The notes beneath the pieces are model-generated. The model was not told where the DNA came from. It ran no database searches and worked only from the letters and a program-made list of their open reading frames with translations. The position numbers and the translations under genes were made by a program. Shown here in pieces: positions 1-12,412 of a DNA stretch of 64,000 bases. Location: positions 22,068,014-22,132,013 of the forward strand of contig CM055911.1 of assembly GCA_029582155.1 (NCBI GenBank). Direction: 5' to 3'. How positions within the stretch are numbered: position 1 is the stretch's first letter; each line of letters opens with the position of its first letter. Source of the stretch: Panopea generosa (lineage: Eukaryota > Mollusca > Bivalvia > Adapedonta > Hiatellidae).

Positions 1-385
1 GTGTTTTGTACATAATTGTTTAGCAAGGGTTTTAAACTTGTTAAGCAAGTATTTATACTTAATTTGTTTAGCAAATATCATACCTACTTGTTTAGCAAGG
101 AGTTTAGCAAAGATTTATACTTACATGTTTTGCAAGGATTTATGCCGACTTGTTTAGCAAGTATTTATACTTACTTGTTCAGCAAGTATATATACTTACT
201 TGTTTAGCAAGTATCTATACTTACAAGGTTAGCAAGTATATATTCTTACTTGTTTAGCAAGTATTTATACTTACATGTTAAGCAAGTATTTATACTTACA
301 TGTTTAGCAAGTATTTATACCTACTTGTTTAGCAAGGAATTTAGTAAGGTTTTATACTTACATGTTTAGCAAGGATTTTATACTC
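1..385. repeat. 25-bp minisatellite
   Basis: This is a degenerate tandem array with a unit close to CTTGTTTAGCAAGTATTTAT plus ACTTA, about 25 bp, repeated roughly 14-15 times. The array runs off the left edge of the window, so its true length is unknown. Copies differ by point changes and by variants such as AAGGATTT in place of AAGTATTT. An open frame of 63 codons across it follows from the repeat and is not evidence of a gene. The 290 bases that follow, up to the next array, hold nothing recognisable. Confidence 0.9.
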
Positions 386-671
386 ACCTATAACCGACGC
401 TGTTTGTCATTATAGACTCAAGTGAAACCTGTCAAAGATGACGTCTTGAAAATAAGAAAACATACGAAAAAGACTTCAACGAAAGATGAAAAGGTCACAC
501 AGTTGTGATCAGAGATAACTATCAGGAGCTGTTATCAGGAATGCAGAAAGACTTCAATCGTCTTGAATTGGAAATTGACGTTAGCCATGAAATAATAAAC
601 ATGATAAACATTGTACATTAATTTACATTGACTAAACCATTTCATTACTGTGTATGTTGCTATGTCTATAT

Positions 672-2015
672 AGAAAGTTATACGGTGTGATACAGTGTTA
701 TACGGTGTGATACGGTGTTATACATATTCTATGGTGTTATACGTGTAATCATGTTATACGGTGTGATACGATATTATACGGTCTGATACGGTGTTATACG
801 GTGTTACACGGTATTATACGGTGTGGCACGGTGTAATACGGTATGATACGGTGTTATACGTGTTATACTGTGTGACACGGTGTTATTCGTGTTATACGAG
901 GTTATACGTGTAATACTGTGTTATACGGCGTTATACTTGTTGTACATGTTATACATGCTATACATGTTATACGTGGTATACGGTGTTATACGTGTTATAC
1001 GCTGTTAAACGGTGTGATACGTGTCATACGGTGTAATACGTGTTAAACGGTGTGATACGTGTTATACGGTGTGATACGTGTCATACGATGTGATACGTGT
1101 TATACGGTGTAAAACGTGTTATACAGTGTGTTACGTGTGATACGTGTTATACGATGTGATTCGTGTTATACGGTGTGATACGTGTTATACGGCGTGATAC
1201 GTGTCATACGTGCTATACGATGTGATACGTGTTATACGGTGTGATGTGTGTCATACGTGTTATACGGTGTTATACGGTGTGATACGTGTTATACGGTTTG
1301 ATACATGTTATACGGTGTCATACGTGTTAAACATGTTATACGGTGTGATACGTTTATACGGTGTGATACGGTCGTATACGGTGTTATACGTTGTTATACG
1401 GATCGATACGGCGTTATACGGTGTTATACGGTGTTATTCGTGTTATACAGTGTTATACGTGTTATGCGTGTTATACGTGTTATACGGTGTGATACGTGTT
1501 ATACGTGTAATACAGCATTTTACGGTATAGTACGGTGTGCTACGGTGTTATACGGTGTTACATATATACGTGTTATACAGTTTTATTCCTGTTATGCTTG
1601 TTATACGTGCTGCACGGTGTGATACGGTGTCATACTGTGTTATACGGTGTTATACGTGTTATACGCCGTGATACGGTATTATACGTGCTATACGGTTTTA
1701 TTTGTGTTATGCGTGTTATACGTGTTGTACAGTGTGATACTGTGTTATACGGTGTTATACATGTTATACGGCGTTATACGGTGTTATACATGTTATACGG
1801 TGTTATACGTGTTATATAGCGTTATACGGTGTGATACGGCGTGATACGGTGTTATACGGTTTTATACGTATTATGCGTGTTATACGTGTTGTACGGTGTG
1901 ATACTGTGTTATACGGTGTTATACGGTGTAATACGTTATATACGGTTTTATACGTGTTATGCGTGTTATTCGTGTTATGCGTGTTATACGTGTTATACGG
2001 CGTTATTCGCTGTTA
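672..2015. repeat. 9-10-bp minisatellite (GTGTTATACG type)
   Basis: A long degenerate array of short units, mainly GTGTTATACG, GTGTGATACG and the 9-bp form TGTTATACG, covers about 1.34 kb. Larger blocks of several units recur; the stretches near 1,680-1,760 and 1,850-1,930, for example, are nearly the same. This suggests local block duplication on top of slippage. Several overlapping frames of 65-109 codons are open across the array, rich in Tyr, Val, Ile and Arg because of the unit, and I do not regard them as genes. Confidence 0.92.
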
Positions 2016-2040
2016 CTTTTGTAAATAGCTATGACCGATA

Positions 2041-3453
2041 ACTATTTTTACTTCTGGTGCTTGTTCTGAATGAAGTTGTCCAGCTTCCTTCTTCTAAGAG
2101 GCATTTAACTTTATTGACTAGGCTACTTCCCAGTACTGTCTTAGTTATTAATTTTGCAAAGTTGTTATTGTTGACGAATTTCGCTTATACATGTATCAAA
2201 AATTCGCAAAACTATCAACTCGCACAAATTATCACAAAAAGCCCGTATTATAAATGCAATACGCTGTTGTGAAATTCTATTTTTAGATTGAATCTACCGT
2301 ATCATGGGTGTTTTGTAGTTCAATAAACTTTGGACAATGAAAGCACCAGTCCCCTATATAAATCCTCCACTTACTAGGTATGAAATAACTAGATAAATAT
2401 GTTATCATATTAAAAACACCCCTAAAGAATAGAATGACGTAGTTTTACAATAGCAAGTTAGATTATTAGTATTTCTTTGTTTTCAGGTGAACGTCACTTT
2501 TGAATAAACGGCGTCACTCGTAACTGTTTATTTTACTATCTGAATTTACTACCCCATTGACGAATAAAAAATAAACAATATATCAACCTAGTTTTAATTA
2601 AAGGATTATATCCGTCAATAATTCTGCACAAAAATAATTCTACGCGAAAATTTGGTAACGCGAAACATTATTTACGTAGTATGCAATTCCAATAAACGGT
2701 CGTGAAATGCATAAAAGCACATCTTGTATGGAGCTCAGTTATTTTTACGCTTTTCGGCAAATATATTACGTTTAAACAACAAATTCGTAGTTTCTATATT
2801 CCTGATATTTATGTATTATTATTCTGTTAGACCATTATTCTACAATGTAGTAACGCAGCTTGTGTTTTGTATATAATAATTTATTAACTTTATTACAGAC
2901 GACGCCATGACAATTTCGAATGTTTACTACGAGTATAGCAGCTTTTTTTCTTATCAGAAAACAATCAAGTTCTTAATTCGTATTAAATTAAAATGCATTC
3001 TAAACATTCGGAATACTTTGGCTGATGACATTTGTTAAATTGTGCCGCTTGATGTAATGACATTGTGCTGGGTGAAAGAATATAAGTGAATTAAACCATA
3101 GCGGTAATCAATTTAAGAGTATTTTAAGTTATTACATAAATTGAGCTGTTTATTCCACGCACACACTGTTGTTATATGTATTGTTTTTCTATTCCGTTGC
3201 ACATCTTATTCAGTGAAGTTGCATTTCCTTGTCGTATTTGGCTCTAATAGCCAAAAAAACGAAGACATGCGTTTGATTTTCATCTAAATCTCTAAACAAA
3301 CGCCATGTTATAGAAATTGATTTTCAACCATGTTGTTTACAATTGATATTGTTTATACGTCTCAATACACTGTTATGCCTTATACATTTCTTATTTCTTA
3401 AGACTGTAACATGTTTCTTGCACTAATAAAATCCTTAATAATCTGGTTAGAAC
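2041..3453. other. AT-rich stretch without recognisable gene
   Basis: About 1.4 kb of AT-rich single-copy-looking DNA. The 71-codon frame at 2,057-2,272 has no recognisable motif. I see no domain, RNA gene, tandem array or terminal repeat. Confidence 0.6.
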
Positions 3454-3830
3454 TATTTTCAAAATGGTATATTATAGGGACTGTGGTTTCTTGCTGCAGA
3501 TTACTAGAGAAAAATCTATTAGAGCACATAATGCAATAACACTCACTAATGTAATAATAATCTTTATAGGATATTAACAGATATATGTATTTATGTGCAT
3601 TTGAGGACTTCTTTTAAAATAAACTTAGTGGTACCACTGCACTGTTTTTAAAAATTACAAGCTGGTCAACACACAAGTTATTGTGCCTTTTCATGTGCAC
3701 ATACATTCCTGCTATGGAATATACATTAAATACTTTTCTTTGTGGATTTTATTACCATGAACATCACAGACCTTATTTTATACAGAACAAAAAACAAAAT
3801 CCAACTATGTTGGGAGACTCATAACGTATA
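3454..3830 (+). repeat. Dispersed repeat, copy 1 (inverted partner at 60.8-61.2 kb)
   Basis: This stretch aligns by eye, with many small differences, to the reverse complement of about 60,835-61,205. Shared landmarks in the same order include TTTCAAAATGG, TGTGGTTTCTT.CTGCAG, CTTTATAGGAT, GAGGAC..CTTTT, CCACTGCAC / TCACTGCAC, ACATTCCTGCTATG and AACAAAAT.CAACT.TGTTG. It is therefore an interspersed repeat about 370 bp long rather than unique DNA. No coding domain, terminal inverted repeat or target duplication could be identified, so the family is unknown. The divergence suggests an old family. Confidence 0.6.
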
Positions 3831-4097
3831 AATACACTAATTATATATTGGAAGAGTGTGTGTGTGTGTAACATTTAGGCAGTCATTTTCGTGATTTCAG
3901 AATAAAACAGTCCGGCATAGACAGATATATTTATGCTTTATTCAATACAAAAGGCCCACCTATGCACATGCTACAATACCACTATACATAAGATGTCAAC
4001 GACGAGTTCAATGCATAATGCAAACCGTACAATAATTATTCCCCTTGTTCAACACGAAATATATGTCAAAAGTATTATATAACACCACTAATACATA

Positions 4098-4251
4098 CAG
4101 TCAAACCTGTACAAGTGGTCACCTCTATTAAGCCGCCACATTCGCTTTTTCCCATTTCTATGTTTTCAGAGCAAATTTACCTGTATTAACCTGTCATAAA
4201 AGTCCACTTTTGCTCCTTCCCTTGACTGACTGCTTAAAACAGGTTTAACTG
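4098..4251. mobile_element. 154-bp MITE with TA target duplication (pogo/Tigger-like ends)
   Basis: The element begins CAGTCAAACCTGTACAAG and ends with the complement of CAGTTAAACCTGTTTTAAG, giving imperfect terminal inverted repeats of roughly 15-25 bp. TA lies directly outside each end (4,096-4,097 and 4,252-4,253), the target duplication of Tc1/mariner/pogo transposons. Ends of the form CAGT(C/T)AAACCTG are common in pogo/Tigger-type elements. At 154 bp it has no coding capacity and would depend on a transposase supplied elsewhere. Assignment to the superfamily rests on the TIR form and the TA only. Confidence 0.75.
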
Positions 4252-4253
4252 TA

Positions 4254-4744
4254 TATGTTCTAATGTTCCTTTCGCCACTATTATCAAATGTTATAATGAT
4301 ATTTGTACAATGAAAGAATTAATTTATAATTCGTTATATCTAATAAATCAGACACCAATTGAAAACGACGATTCGACAATCTGTCATATAACGGTACGTT
4401 TCTGTTGTCAAAATTATATATATGTAAAAGGATGCTTTATGGTTTTCACATGTCATAATTGTAATATTTCAATAAATTTTCTAGTTGTGATTTAAAATAC
4501 AGCATAGTCTGAAATCTTTGTGAAATGGACATTTTAAAACAAAAACGTGATATATTTGACATGTTCTATCTTCTACTGGTATTATATTAGGCATGAGAGA
4601 AACATGTAAGACAAATAGAAATTCATTGATAATAAACAATTGTCTTGTCCTCCTTTACATTCCAATGCAATCATTCAAAACCACTTTTGTATTAAATTTT
4701 TCTTATAGTATACAAATATTTCAGTGAGTTCGGTGCATTTTACT
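4254..4744. other. AT-rich spacer
   Basis: About 490 bp between the MITE and the 13-bp array. A 61-codon frame (4,310-4,495) has no motif I recognise. Nothing else is visible. Confidence 0.5.
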
Positions 4745-7305
4745 GTTATGTATTACATGAGGATATTGCATGAGATAATACGTGAGGATATGACATGAGG
4801 ATATTACATGAGGATATTGCATGAGATAACACGTGAGGATATTACATAAGGATATTGCATGAGGATATTACATGAAGATATTACATGGATATAACATGAG
4901 GATATTGCATGAGCTATTACATGAGGAATTACATGAGGATATTACATGAGGAAATTGCATGAGGATACAACATGAGGATATATCATGAGGATATTACATG
5001 AGATAATACATGAGGATAATACATGAGGATATTACATGAGGTAATACATGAGGATATTACATGAATATATTACATGAGGATTTTACAGGAGGATATTACA
5101 TGAGGATATTGCATGAGATTATACGTGAGGTTTATTACATGAGGATATTACATGTAAGGTTATTACATGAGATATTACATGAGGATATTACATGAGGATA
5201 TTGTATGAGATAATACATGAGGATATTACAGGAGGATATTACATGAAGATATTACAGGAGGATATTACATGAGGATACTACAGGATGATATTACATGAGG
5301 ATATTACATGAGGATATTGCATGAGATAATACATGAGGATTTTACATGAGGATATTGCATGAGAAAATACATGAGGATTTTACAGGAGGATATTACATTA
5401 GGATATTGCATGAGATTATACGTGAGGTTTATTACATGAGGATATTACATGAGGATATTGCATGAGATATTACATGAGGATTTTACATGAGGATATTGTA
5501 TGAGATAATACATGAGGGTATTACAGGAGGATATTACATGAGGATATTGCATGAGATTATACATGAGGATATTACATGAGGTGATACAAGAGGATATAAC
5601 ATGAGGATATTACATGAAGATAATATGCGGATATTACAGGAAGATATTACATGAGGATATTGTTTTAGGATTTTACATGATGATATTACATGTGGAAATA
5701 ACATGAGGCGATACATGATGATATTACATGAGGATATTATATGAGGATATTACATGAGGATATTACATGAGGATATCACATGTGGATATTACATGAGGAT
5801 ACCATATGATGATGCTACATGAGGTAATACATGAGGATATTACATGAAGATATTACATGTGAGGATATTACAATGATATTTCATGTGAACACATTACATG
5901 AGGATATTACATGAGGATATCACATGAGGATATAATATGAGGATATTACATAAGGATATTTAATGAGGATATTACATAATAATATTACATGAGGATATTA
6001 CATGAGGATATCACATGAGGATATAATATGAGGATATTACATGAGGATATTTCATAAGGATATTACATGAGGATATCACATGAGGATATAATATGAGGTT
6101 ATTACATAAGGATATTTCATGAGGATATTACATGGGAATATATCACATTAGGAAATTACATGAGGTAATACAAGAGGATATTACATGAGGATATTACATG
6201 AGATAAAACATGAGGATATTACATGAAGATATTACATGTGAGGATATTACAATGATATTTCATGTGAAGACATTACATGAGGATATTACATGAAGATATA
6301 ACATTTGAGGATATTACATGATGAAATTACATTTGAGGATATTACATGAGGATATTACATGAAGATATCACATGAGGATATAATATGCGGATATTACATG
6401 AGTATATTACATGAGGATATTACATGAGGATACAACATGAGGATATATCATGAGGTAATACATGAGGATAATACATGAGGATATTACATGAGGTAATACA
6501 TGAGGATATTACATGCATATATTACATGAGGTAATATATGAGGATATTACATGAGGATATTGCATAAAAATTTTATATGAGGATAAAACATGGGGAAATA
6601 ACATGGGGTAATACATGAGGATATTACATGAGGACATTATATGAGGATGTTACATGAAGATATTACATGAGGATATCAAATTGTGGATATTACATGAGGA
6701 TAATATGTGAGGTTACTACATGTACATAAGGTAATACATGAGGATATTACATGAGGTAATACATGGGGATATTACGTGAGGACATTACCTGAGGATATTA
6801 CATGAGGAAATCACATAAGGATATTACATGAGGAAATCACATGAGGATATTACATGAGGAAATCACATGAGGATATTACATGAGGTAATACATGAGGATA
6901 TCTCAAGAGGATATTTCACGAGGATATTACATGAGGATATTGCATGAGGATATACATAAGAATATTACATGAGGATATTGCATGAGGTTATACATGAGGA
7001 TAATACATGAGGATATTACATGAAATAATACTTGAGGATATTACATGACGATATAACATGAGGATATCGCATGAGGATATTACATGATGATATAACATGA
7101 GGATAATACACAAAGATATTACTTGAGGTTATTACATGAGGATATTACATGATAATATAACATGAGTTAATACATGAGTTAATACATGAGGATACTACAT
7201 GAGGATATCACATGAGGACATTACCTGAGGATATCAAATCAGGATATTACATGGATATATTTCATGAGGATATGACATCAGGATATTACATGGGGATATT
7301 ACATT
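4745..7305. repeat. 13-bp minisatellite (ATGAGGATATTAC)
   Basis: About 2.56 kb of tandem repeats based on the 13-bp unit ATGAGGATATTAC, close to 200 units. Frequent variants include ATTGCATGAG, shortened units such as GAGGTAATACAT and GAGATAATACAT, and AGGAGG replacements. Because 13 is not a multiple of three no long frame persists, and a 60-codon minus-strand frame is incidental. Longer blocks recur, for example the block around 5,810-5,910 again near 6,170-6,290, which shows higher-order duplication. Confidence 0.95.
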
Positions 7306-9125
7306 AGATATCCTACGTTTTATTTCACTGTTCATTCAAGTGTTGGCTCTTGTTGTGAATTTGTCCTTTAAATACTAAATCTTTTATTTAACATGCATTT
7401 TACCATGTTTTCAATCGTTATAAGTCTCAGTTCGTAGTCATACCCTATCCTAATGGAATGCCCCTATTTTATGTTGTGGCAAGGCCCTTATGCCTATACT
7501 TGTTTATGGGATCAGCATGTTTAGTTCATCTTGTATCCATTCCAGCGTTTCGCTTATCATATATCTTATATAATATCTCATACATATAATCCGAATCTCC
7601 CTTCTATATCTTATATATAATCAAAGCATATATGTCCAAATCCAAATCGACATCTCTGCCCCCTTTTCCATTTTATCTTATAAGACTACTCTCATGTTGA
7701 GACTTTTGGTACAAGCTTAGATGAAATGCTGTGCCCAGTTTTCATAGGAATCAAATGTACTTGGTATTCTGTGACTCAAAATGAACCTTTTAATACATAT
7801 ATTGAAAGAATTAAGCTTTGCAAGGTCAATAAATAGGTATATTTAAAGCCCTGTGAACCGAGCTGTAAATTACAGAAAGCATAGCTGAAAATGACTTTGA
7901 GGTTGTCATTAACATAATTTTTAATTGAAAATGTCACTATAATCAAGTTTGATTCCAAGTATACGACTTCAGAATGGGTTCCTATTAAAATATATGAGCA
8001 GCTGTTTGTCAACAAAAACACTTCGGATGTCTAATACATTTATTCTGATGTATTTTCGGAAACTATCTTTAAATCATTTATTATTCCATTAAATGTTCCC
8101 AGCAGGCTTGCAGTCTGACATATCATTTTGACTTGTGAATGAGCAATTTTATCCCATGAAACGCTGTTATATATAAGGTAATAACCTGAAAATGTAAAAC
8201 AAGAAACCATCATTGAAACTGATTCGCCAAATATGGAAAAATACCGAAACATATATGATCGATTTTGTAAGATTCACATGCAGTTATTGTTAAAATTATA
8301 TCTTCATTATATCATCATAGGGATTGATTGTATCTTATTATGTACATATTCTATAGAACTTAAGTCACATGATACAACCGATACGCATCTTTATACATTA
8401 AATATAAGAAATATATTGACATCTCCCACCGAGAGAATTGGAAAATAAATTTAAGAGCCTTCAGAGAATCTGAGCGATGGTGAATACGAGCATACGTTAA
8501 CTAAGTTGTTTGTTTTGTGTTTTTGTGTAATTGTTTTGTTTTAGCACTCGTTTGGATTTTAAAATAGATACTATAAAATCGGTAGACATTGCATTGTTTT
8601 GCATTACCTTTATCGAAAACTTGAAAAACGCAATGCAATAACAGTATACAGGCAGGATTTTTAATGATTAGATTTCTTGTGATATAATAACTTGCCACAC
8701 AGTATACCTTGCATATCAAAATACAGCTTCGAATATTACAATATACAATATATAACAATCGGTTATAAACAACATCAGTGGCGTTTTTTCCACTTCTTTT
8801 GTTTTGACTGTTCAACTGTCTCCGAAATAAAAAGAATAAAAAAGCCCCGCCTCACGACATGATAAATAGCCGACAAAAACCGATAATAATGAAAGCCAAA
8901 GTTCATTTTGGAAAGTCTCGTTCACCGAGGTGCTGATTATATTATCTCATGCCAGCTAGTTTAATACTGTAGTTTTATAAACCTTATACTGATTTTTTTA
9001 TAAAATTATCATTGTGATACGACCTTTGCAATCAATTTGAGTTTATGTTGGACACAAATATCTGGGAGCAGCAAGCCAAACCAATCGATATAAGCACACA
9101 CGGTATTATTACTACGATTATTCCA
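7306..9125. other. AT-rich stretch without recognisable gene
   Basis: About 1.8 kb with several short frames on both strands, the longest being 104 codons at 8,501-8,815 on the minus strand. None shows a motif, signal peptide or coding-like composition. I see no repeats, terminal repeats or RNA genes. Confidence 0.5.
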
Positions 9126-9330
9126 ATGTAAGATGCGACACCTGGATTGTCGGACGGCTAAACAACTGATTCGGCCAATAGGGTGCCGTCAGAACATATA
9201 AAAACAAACTCAAAGATGAAATGAGTCACGTACAGGATTCCATTCGTCATCAGGCGTTGTCTGAAATGGAAATGACTTTACGTTTGAAACGTGTTCTGTA
9301 TGGCGTATAACAAGGGTAATAAAACAGTAA
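9126..9330 (+). promoter_or_regulatory. Promoter-like stretch (CCAAT plus TATA)
   Basis: A CCAAT box (GGCCAATAGGG, about 9,175) lies some 20 bp upstream of a TATA-like CATATAAAAAC (about 9,198). The local GC content is higher than in the flanks. The part CAACTGATTCGGCCAAT resembles the CAACTGACCAAT of the modules at 22.1 and 45.9 kb, so this may be a distant fourth relative. No downstream coding exon was found. Promoter function is inferred from motif order only. Confidence 0.3.
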
Positions 9331-9731
9331 ACAACGTTATTGAGCATGTCTGGATGATAGCAAGACTGCGATCAAAATAATATTACTGGTACGGCTACTT
9401 ATTTTCCCGCTATTCTTTGGTATGTGAACAAAATATTTGATGATGTTTATAGATTCACTGTTTAAAATTATTTTGCGAAGTATATTGTATTGCCTATAGC
9501 TTCTGTCTATTGCATGTAATTGTAATTAAGAAATACACGTAGCAGTGAATGCATTTTCAATTACTTTAACACATATGAACCGGAGGGAAAAATGAATCTT
9601 TCCTTTTCTGATCATCATCCACATCATTATGATGCAATATCGTATTAGATCATTTAGGAATCGGATGCATCGATTAGCCCAAGCATGGTTTTAAAGCTAA
9701 AATAAGGTAAAGAACTCCATCCATCATAGTC
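9331..9731. other. AT-rich spacer
   Basis: About 400 bp between the promoter-like stretch and a degenerate array. Nothing recognisable is present. Confidence 0.5.
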
Positions 9732-10020
9732 ATATCTTCAACAAATAAACAAACAACATCTAGCAATAATTCAGATAAAATAAGATAAAAGATACGGAAC
9801 CATCCGTGTGTGGACCTTATCAAACAAACAAGACCTAACAATAAATAAGATGAAAAAATGTAAAAGAAAATGGTGCAGTGGGTTTCGTCATCAATAAACA
9901 AACAGACAAATACGACCTCGCAATAACTACGATGAAATAAAGGACAATTAACAGATGTATCGCTGTGTAGTCTTCAACAAACAAGATCTAGCAATACATT
10001 AAATAAAATATCTAATTTTA
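9732..10020. repeat. Degenerate ~80-bp tandem repeat, about 4 copies
   Basis: Four diverged units begin at the landmarks TCTTCAACAAATAAACAAAC (about 9,735), CTTATCAAACAAACAAGACC (about 9,815), GTCATCAATAAACAAACAGA (about 9,887) and GTCTTCAACAAACAAGATC (about 9,970). Each is followed by a motif like (C/T)(C/T)TAGCAATA or CTCGCAATAA and then by AAATAA/GATGAA. The period is about 72-85 bp. Divergence between units is high, so this is an old array. A 75-codon minus-strand frame across it is not convincing. Confidence 0.6.
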
Positions 10021-10029
10021 CTTCGGTCC

Positions 10030-10845
10030 AGCTCTTGGTCTAGCTCTATACAATAACATCTACATTGTTTGAGTCTCAGTCAACATCTACGTGGTGTATC
10101 TTTCTGTCTAGCTCTAAACTATTTGTCTCTCAGTTAACATCTACATTGTATGTGTCTCAGTCTACTTCTACGTGGTTTATCTTTCTGTCTAGCTCTATAT
10201 TGTTTGTCTCTCAGTTTACATCTACATTGTATAGGTCTCAGTCTACTTCATCGTTGTTTATTTTTCTGTCTATCTCTATGTTGTTTGTTTCTGAGTTAAC
10301 ATCTACATTGTATGGGTCTCAGTCTACTTCTACGTGGTTTATCTTTCTGTCTAGCTCTATATTGTTTGTCTCTCAGTTTGCATCTACATTATTTGGGTCT
10401 TAGTCTACTTGTACGTTGCTTAAATCTCTGTCTAGCTCTATATTGCTTGTTTCTCAGTTTACATCTACATTGTATCAGTCTCAGTCTACAACTGCGTGGT
10501 TTGGCTATCTGTCTAGTTCGATACTGTCTGTCTATCAGTTTACATCTACATTGTATAAGTCTCAGTCTACTTCAACGTTGTTTATTTTTCTGTCTACCTC
10601 TATGTTGTTTGTTTCTGAGTTTATATTTACATTGTATGGGTCTCAGTCTACATCTACGTGGTATATCTTTCTATCTAGCTCTATTTTGTTTTTCTCTCAG
10701 TTTATATCTACATTGTATGCGTCTCAGTCTACATTTACGTGATCCAGCTCTCTGTCTAGCTTTATCCTGTTTGGGTCTCAGTTTCAGCTACATTGTATTG
10801 GGTTCAGTCTACATCTACGTGGTTCTGTCTACATATCTCTTAGCG
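10030..10845. repeat. 81-bp tandem repeat, about 10 copies
   Basis: Units of about 81 bp carry the landmarks GTCTCAGTCTACTTCTACGT, TTTCTGTCTAGCTCTAT, GTTTGTCTCTCAGTTTACAT and CTACATTGTATGGG. Each unit is built from two related halves of about 40 bp (GTCTCAGT.TAC.TCTAC... occurs twice). Because 81 is a multiple of three, overlapping frames of 112, 183 and 108 codons stay open, giving a 27-residue repeat rich in Ser, Thr, Leu and Phe. No start context, signal or non-repetitive coding flank supports a gene. I treat it as a minisatellite. Confidence 0.9.
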
Positions 10846-11395
10846 ATTCTGCCGTCGATATAATCTTGGTATAATCAATGTCGGAGAATCCGGTATTGTC
10901 GTTTGCGCCTTTGCACCTTTCAAATAGACTTAGGTATATTATGTTTCTGTTAACAAAGATTATTCTAACTAAATTTTTTTTTTCAGATTCATATTTTAAT
11001 TTGTAAATAGACAAAATATTCTATTTTTTCTCTGTTTGTTCTATTTTGCCACATATAAATATACTACACACGTACACATGTATATGTGTATGTAGGTTGA
11101 AAAAATATAAAAGTAAATGACAAAAATCTTTACGATTTTAGCATGATAAAAAAAGTAAACCCTAAGTGTTCTTCAAAATTAGATGTTTTCATATTTTAAT
11201 TATACCTTCATTTTTTAAAAAAGTGTAATTTTATTTTTCATCTTTACGTTTTTCGCTGAAGACAATATGATCAAACTAAACACATGTTCATCAAAAATAC
11301 GCAATTTCCCTACATTTTAAGCTAGTTTATTGTGTAAATATATCATGTTTTTTTTTTGCCACCAGATTATATTTACAAGTATTACCTAGGGTATA
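10846..11395. other. AT-rich spacer
   Basis: About 550 bp containing poly-T runs, a short alternating CA/TG-rich stretch (about 11,065-11,095) and no recognisable gene or element. Confidence 0.5.
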
Positions 11396-11620
11396 CCAAA
11401 CAATGATCAGAATAGATATACGCTGTAGCAAGAATATCTGACAAAAAACACACCAAATATATGTGCCAAAAATAGGACGAAATTGGAGGAAAACGAGCAT
11501 TTACCAGACAATGATCAGAATAGATATATGCTGTACATGTAGCAGAGAATACCTGACAAAAAACCCAAAACATGTGCCAAAAATAGGACGAAATTGGAGG
11601 AAAAAGAGCATTTGATTTAA
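11396..11620. repeat. 108-bp direct duplication, two copies
   Basis: CAAACAATGATCAGAATAGA starts the first copy and CAGACAATGATCAGAATAGA the second, about 108 bp later. Both run through TGCCAAAAATAGGACGAAAT and end near GAGCATTT. The copies differ by a few substitutions and one short indel. The 83-codon minus-strand frame spanning both is a by-product of the period being a multiple of three. Confidence 0.88.
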
Positions 11621-11629
11621 ATTCAACCG

Positions 11630-12188
11630 ACATTGGAGTGATCCTTTAAAAAAAACAACATAATATTAAAACAAATAAGATGTACACGTACTTAATCTGT
11701 ATTTGATACAAATACATCAGTTTTTTGCGGAGATGGTTGTCCCCGAGTTCTTGTTAAACTGCCAGGATCTCAGGAATGAGTGGCTATGTTTACTTATCGT
11801 CTGTAAGTCCTCGATGGCATAAACATGACAATAAATATTCAAGCAAACAAAAACAATCTTACATTACTTTTAACAAAATGCGGGATCGGATGAGATAATG
11901 TCCTTTAGGAAATAAAACTGTATCAACCACATAATGTTTTTGAAAGTAGCTTAATGGTAGAATATTAAGTAAGGAAATCAAAATGTTTTCCGTATCAAGG
12001 GGTTTTAAATCTAAATCCTTTTTATAATCCACTTTCTTCCGATTCCTGAGTTAATTTTAATAGTCTCCGGGTGTCCTTTCGGAATCAATGATTATTTCAT
12101 GTGTTTTTTGTGAGGTATAGTCATGTTTCATCAATGATCGATTTCCAAGCAGTTATCTGCCGTTGACGTCATTTAAAGCGACATACGA
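11630..12188. other. AT-rich spacer with a weak duplicated block
   Basis: No gene is visible. The part about 12,000-12,110 resembles about 56,100-56,200, with shared landmarks CTTCCGATTCCTGAGTT / CTCCGGATTTCTCATTT, TTTTAATA(G/C)TCTCCGGG and GGAATCAATGATT / GAAATAAAGGATT. This suggests an old duplication between the two places. A TGACGTCA (CRE-type octamer) occurs at about 12,163. Confidence 0.4.
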
Positions 12189-12412
12189 CAATGTCATATC
12201 TACGTATCAACACATTCATTGCTACAATGTCATATCTACGTATCAACACATTCATTACAACAATGTCATATCTACATGTCAACACATTCATTACTACAAT
12301 GTCATATCTATGTAACAACACATTCTTTACAACAATTTCATATCTTCGTATCAACACATTCTTTACAACAATGTCATATCTACTTATCAACACATTCTTT
12401 ACTACAATGTTT
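12189..12412. repeat. 36-bp tandem repeat, six copies
   Basis: The 36-bp unit ACAATGTCATATCTACGTAT plus CAACACATTCATTACT is repeated six times with a few substitutions. The unit is a multiple of three, so frames of 65-84 codons are open on both strands. I reject these as genes. Confidence 0.93.

Noticed and set aside
1201-2041. Overlapping frames of 65-109 codons rich in Tyr, Val and Ile
   Set aside because: Products of the GTGTTATACG repeat in which stop codons are rare; no coding signal.
8501-8815. 104-codon minus-strand frame
   Set aside because: No motif or family resemblance, composition follows the AT-rich background, no splice or promoter context.
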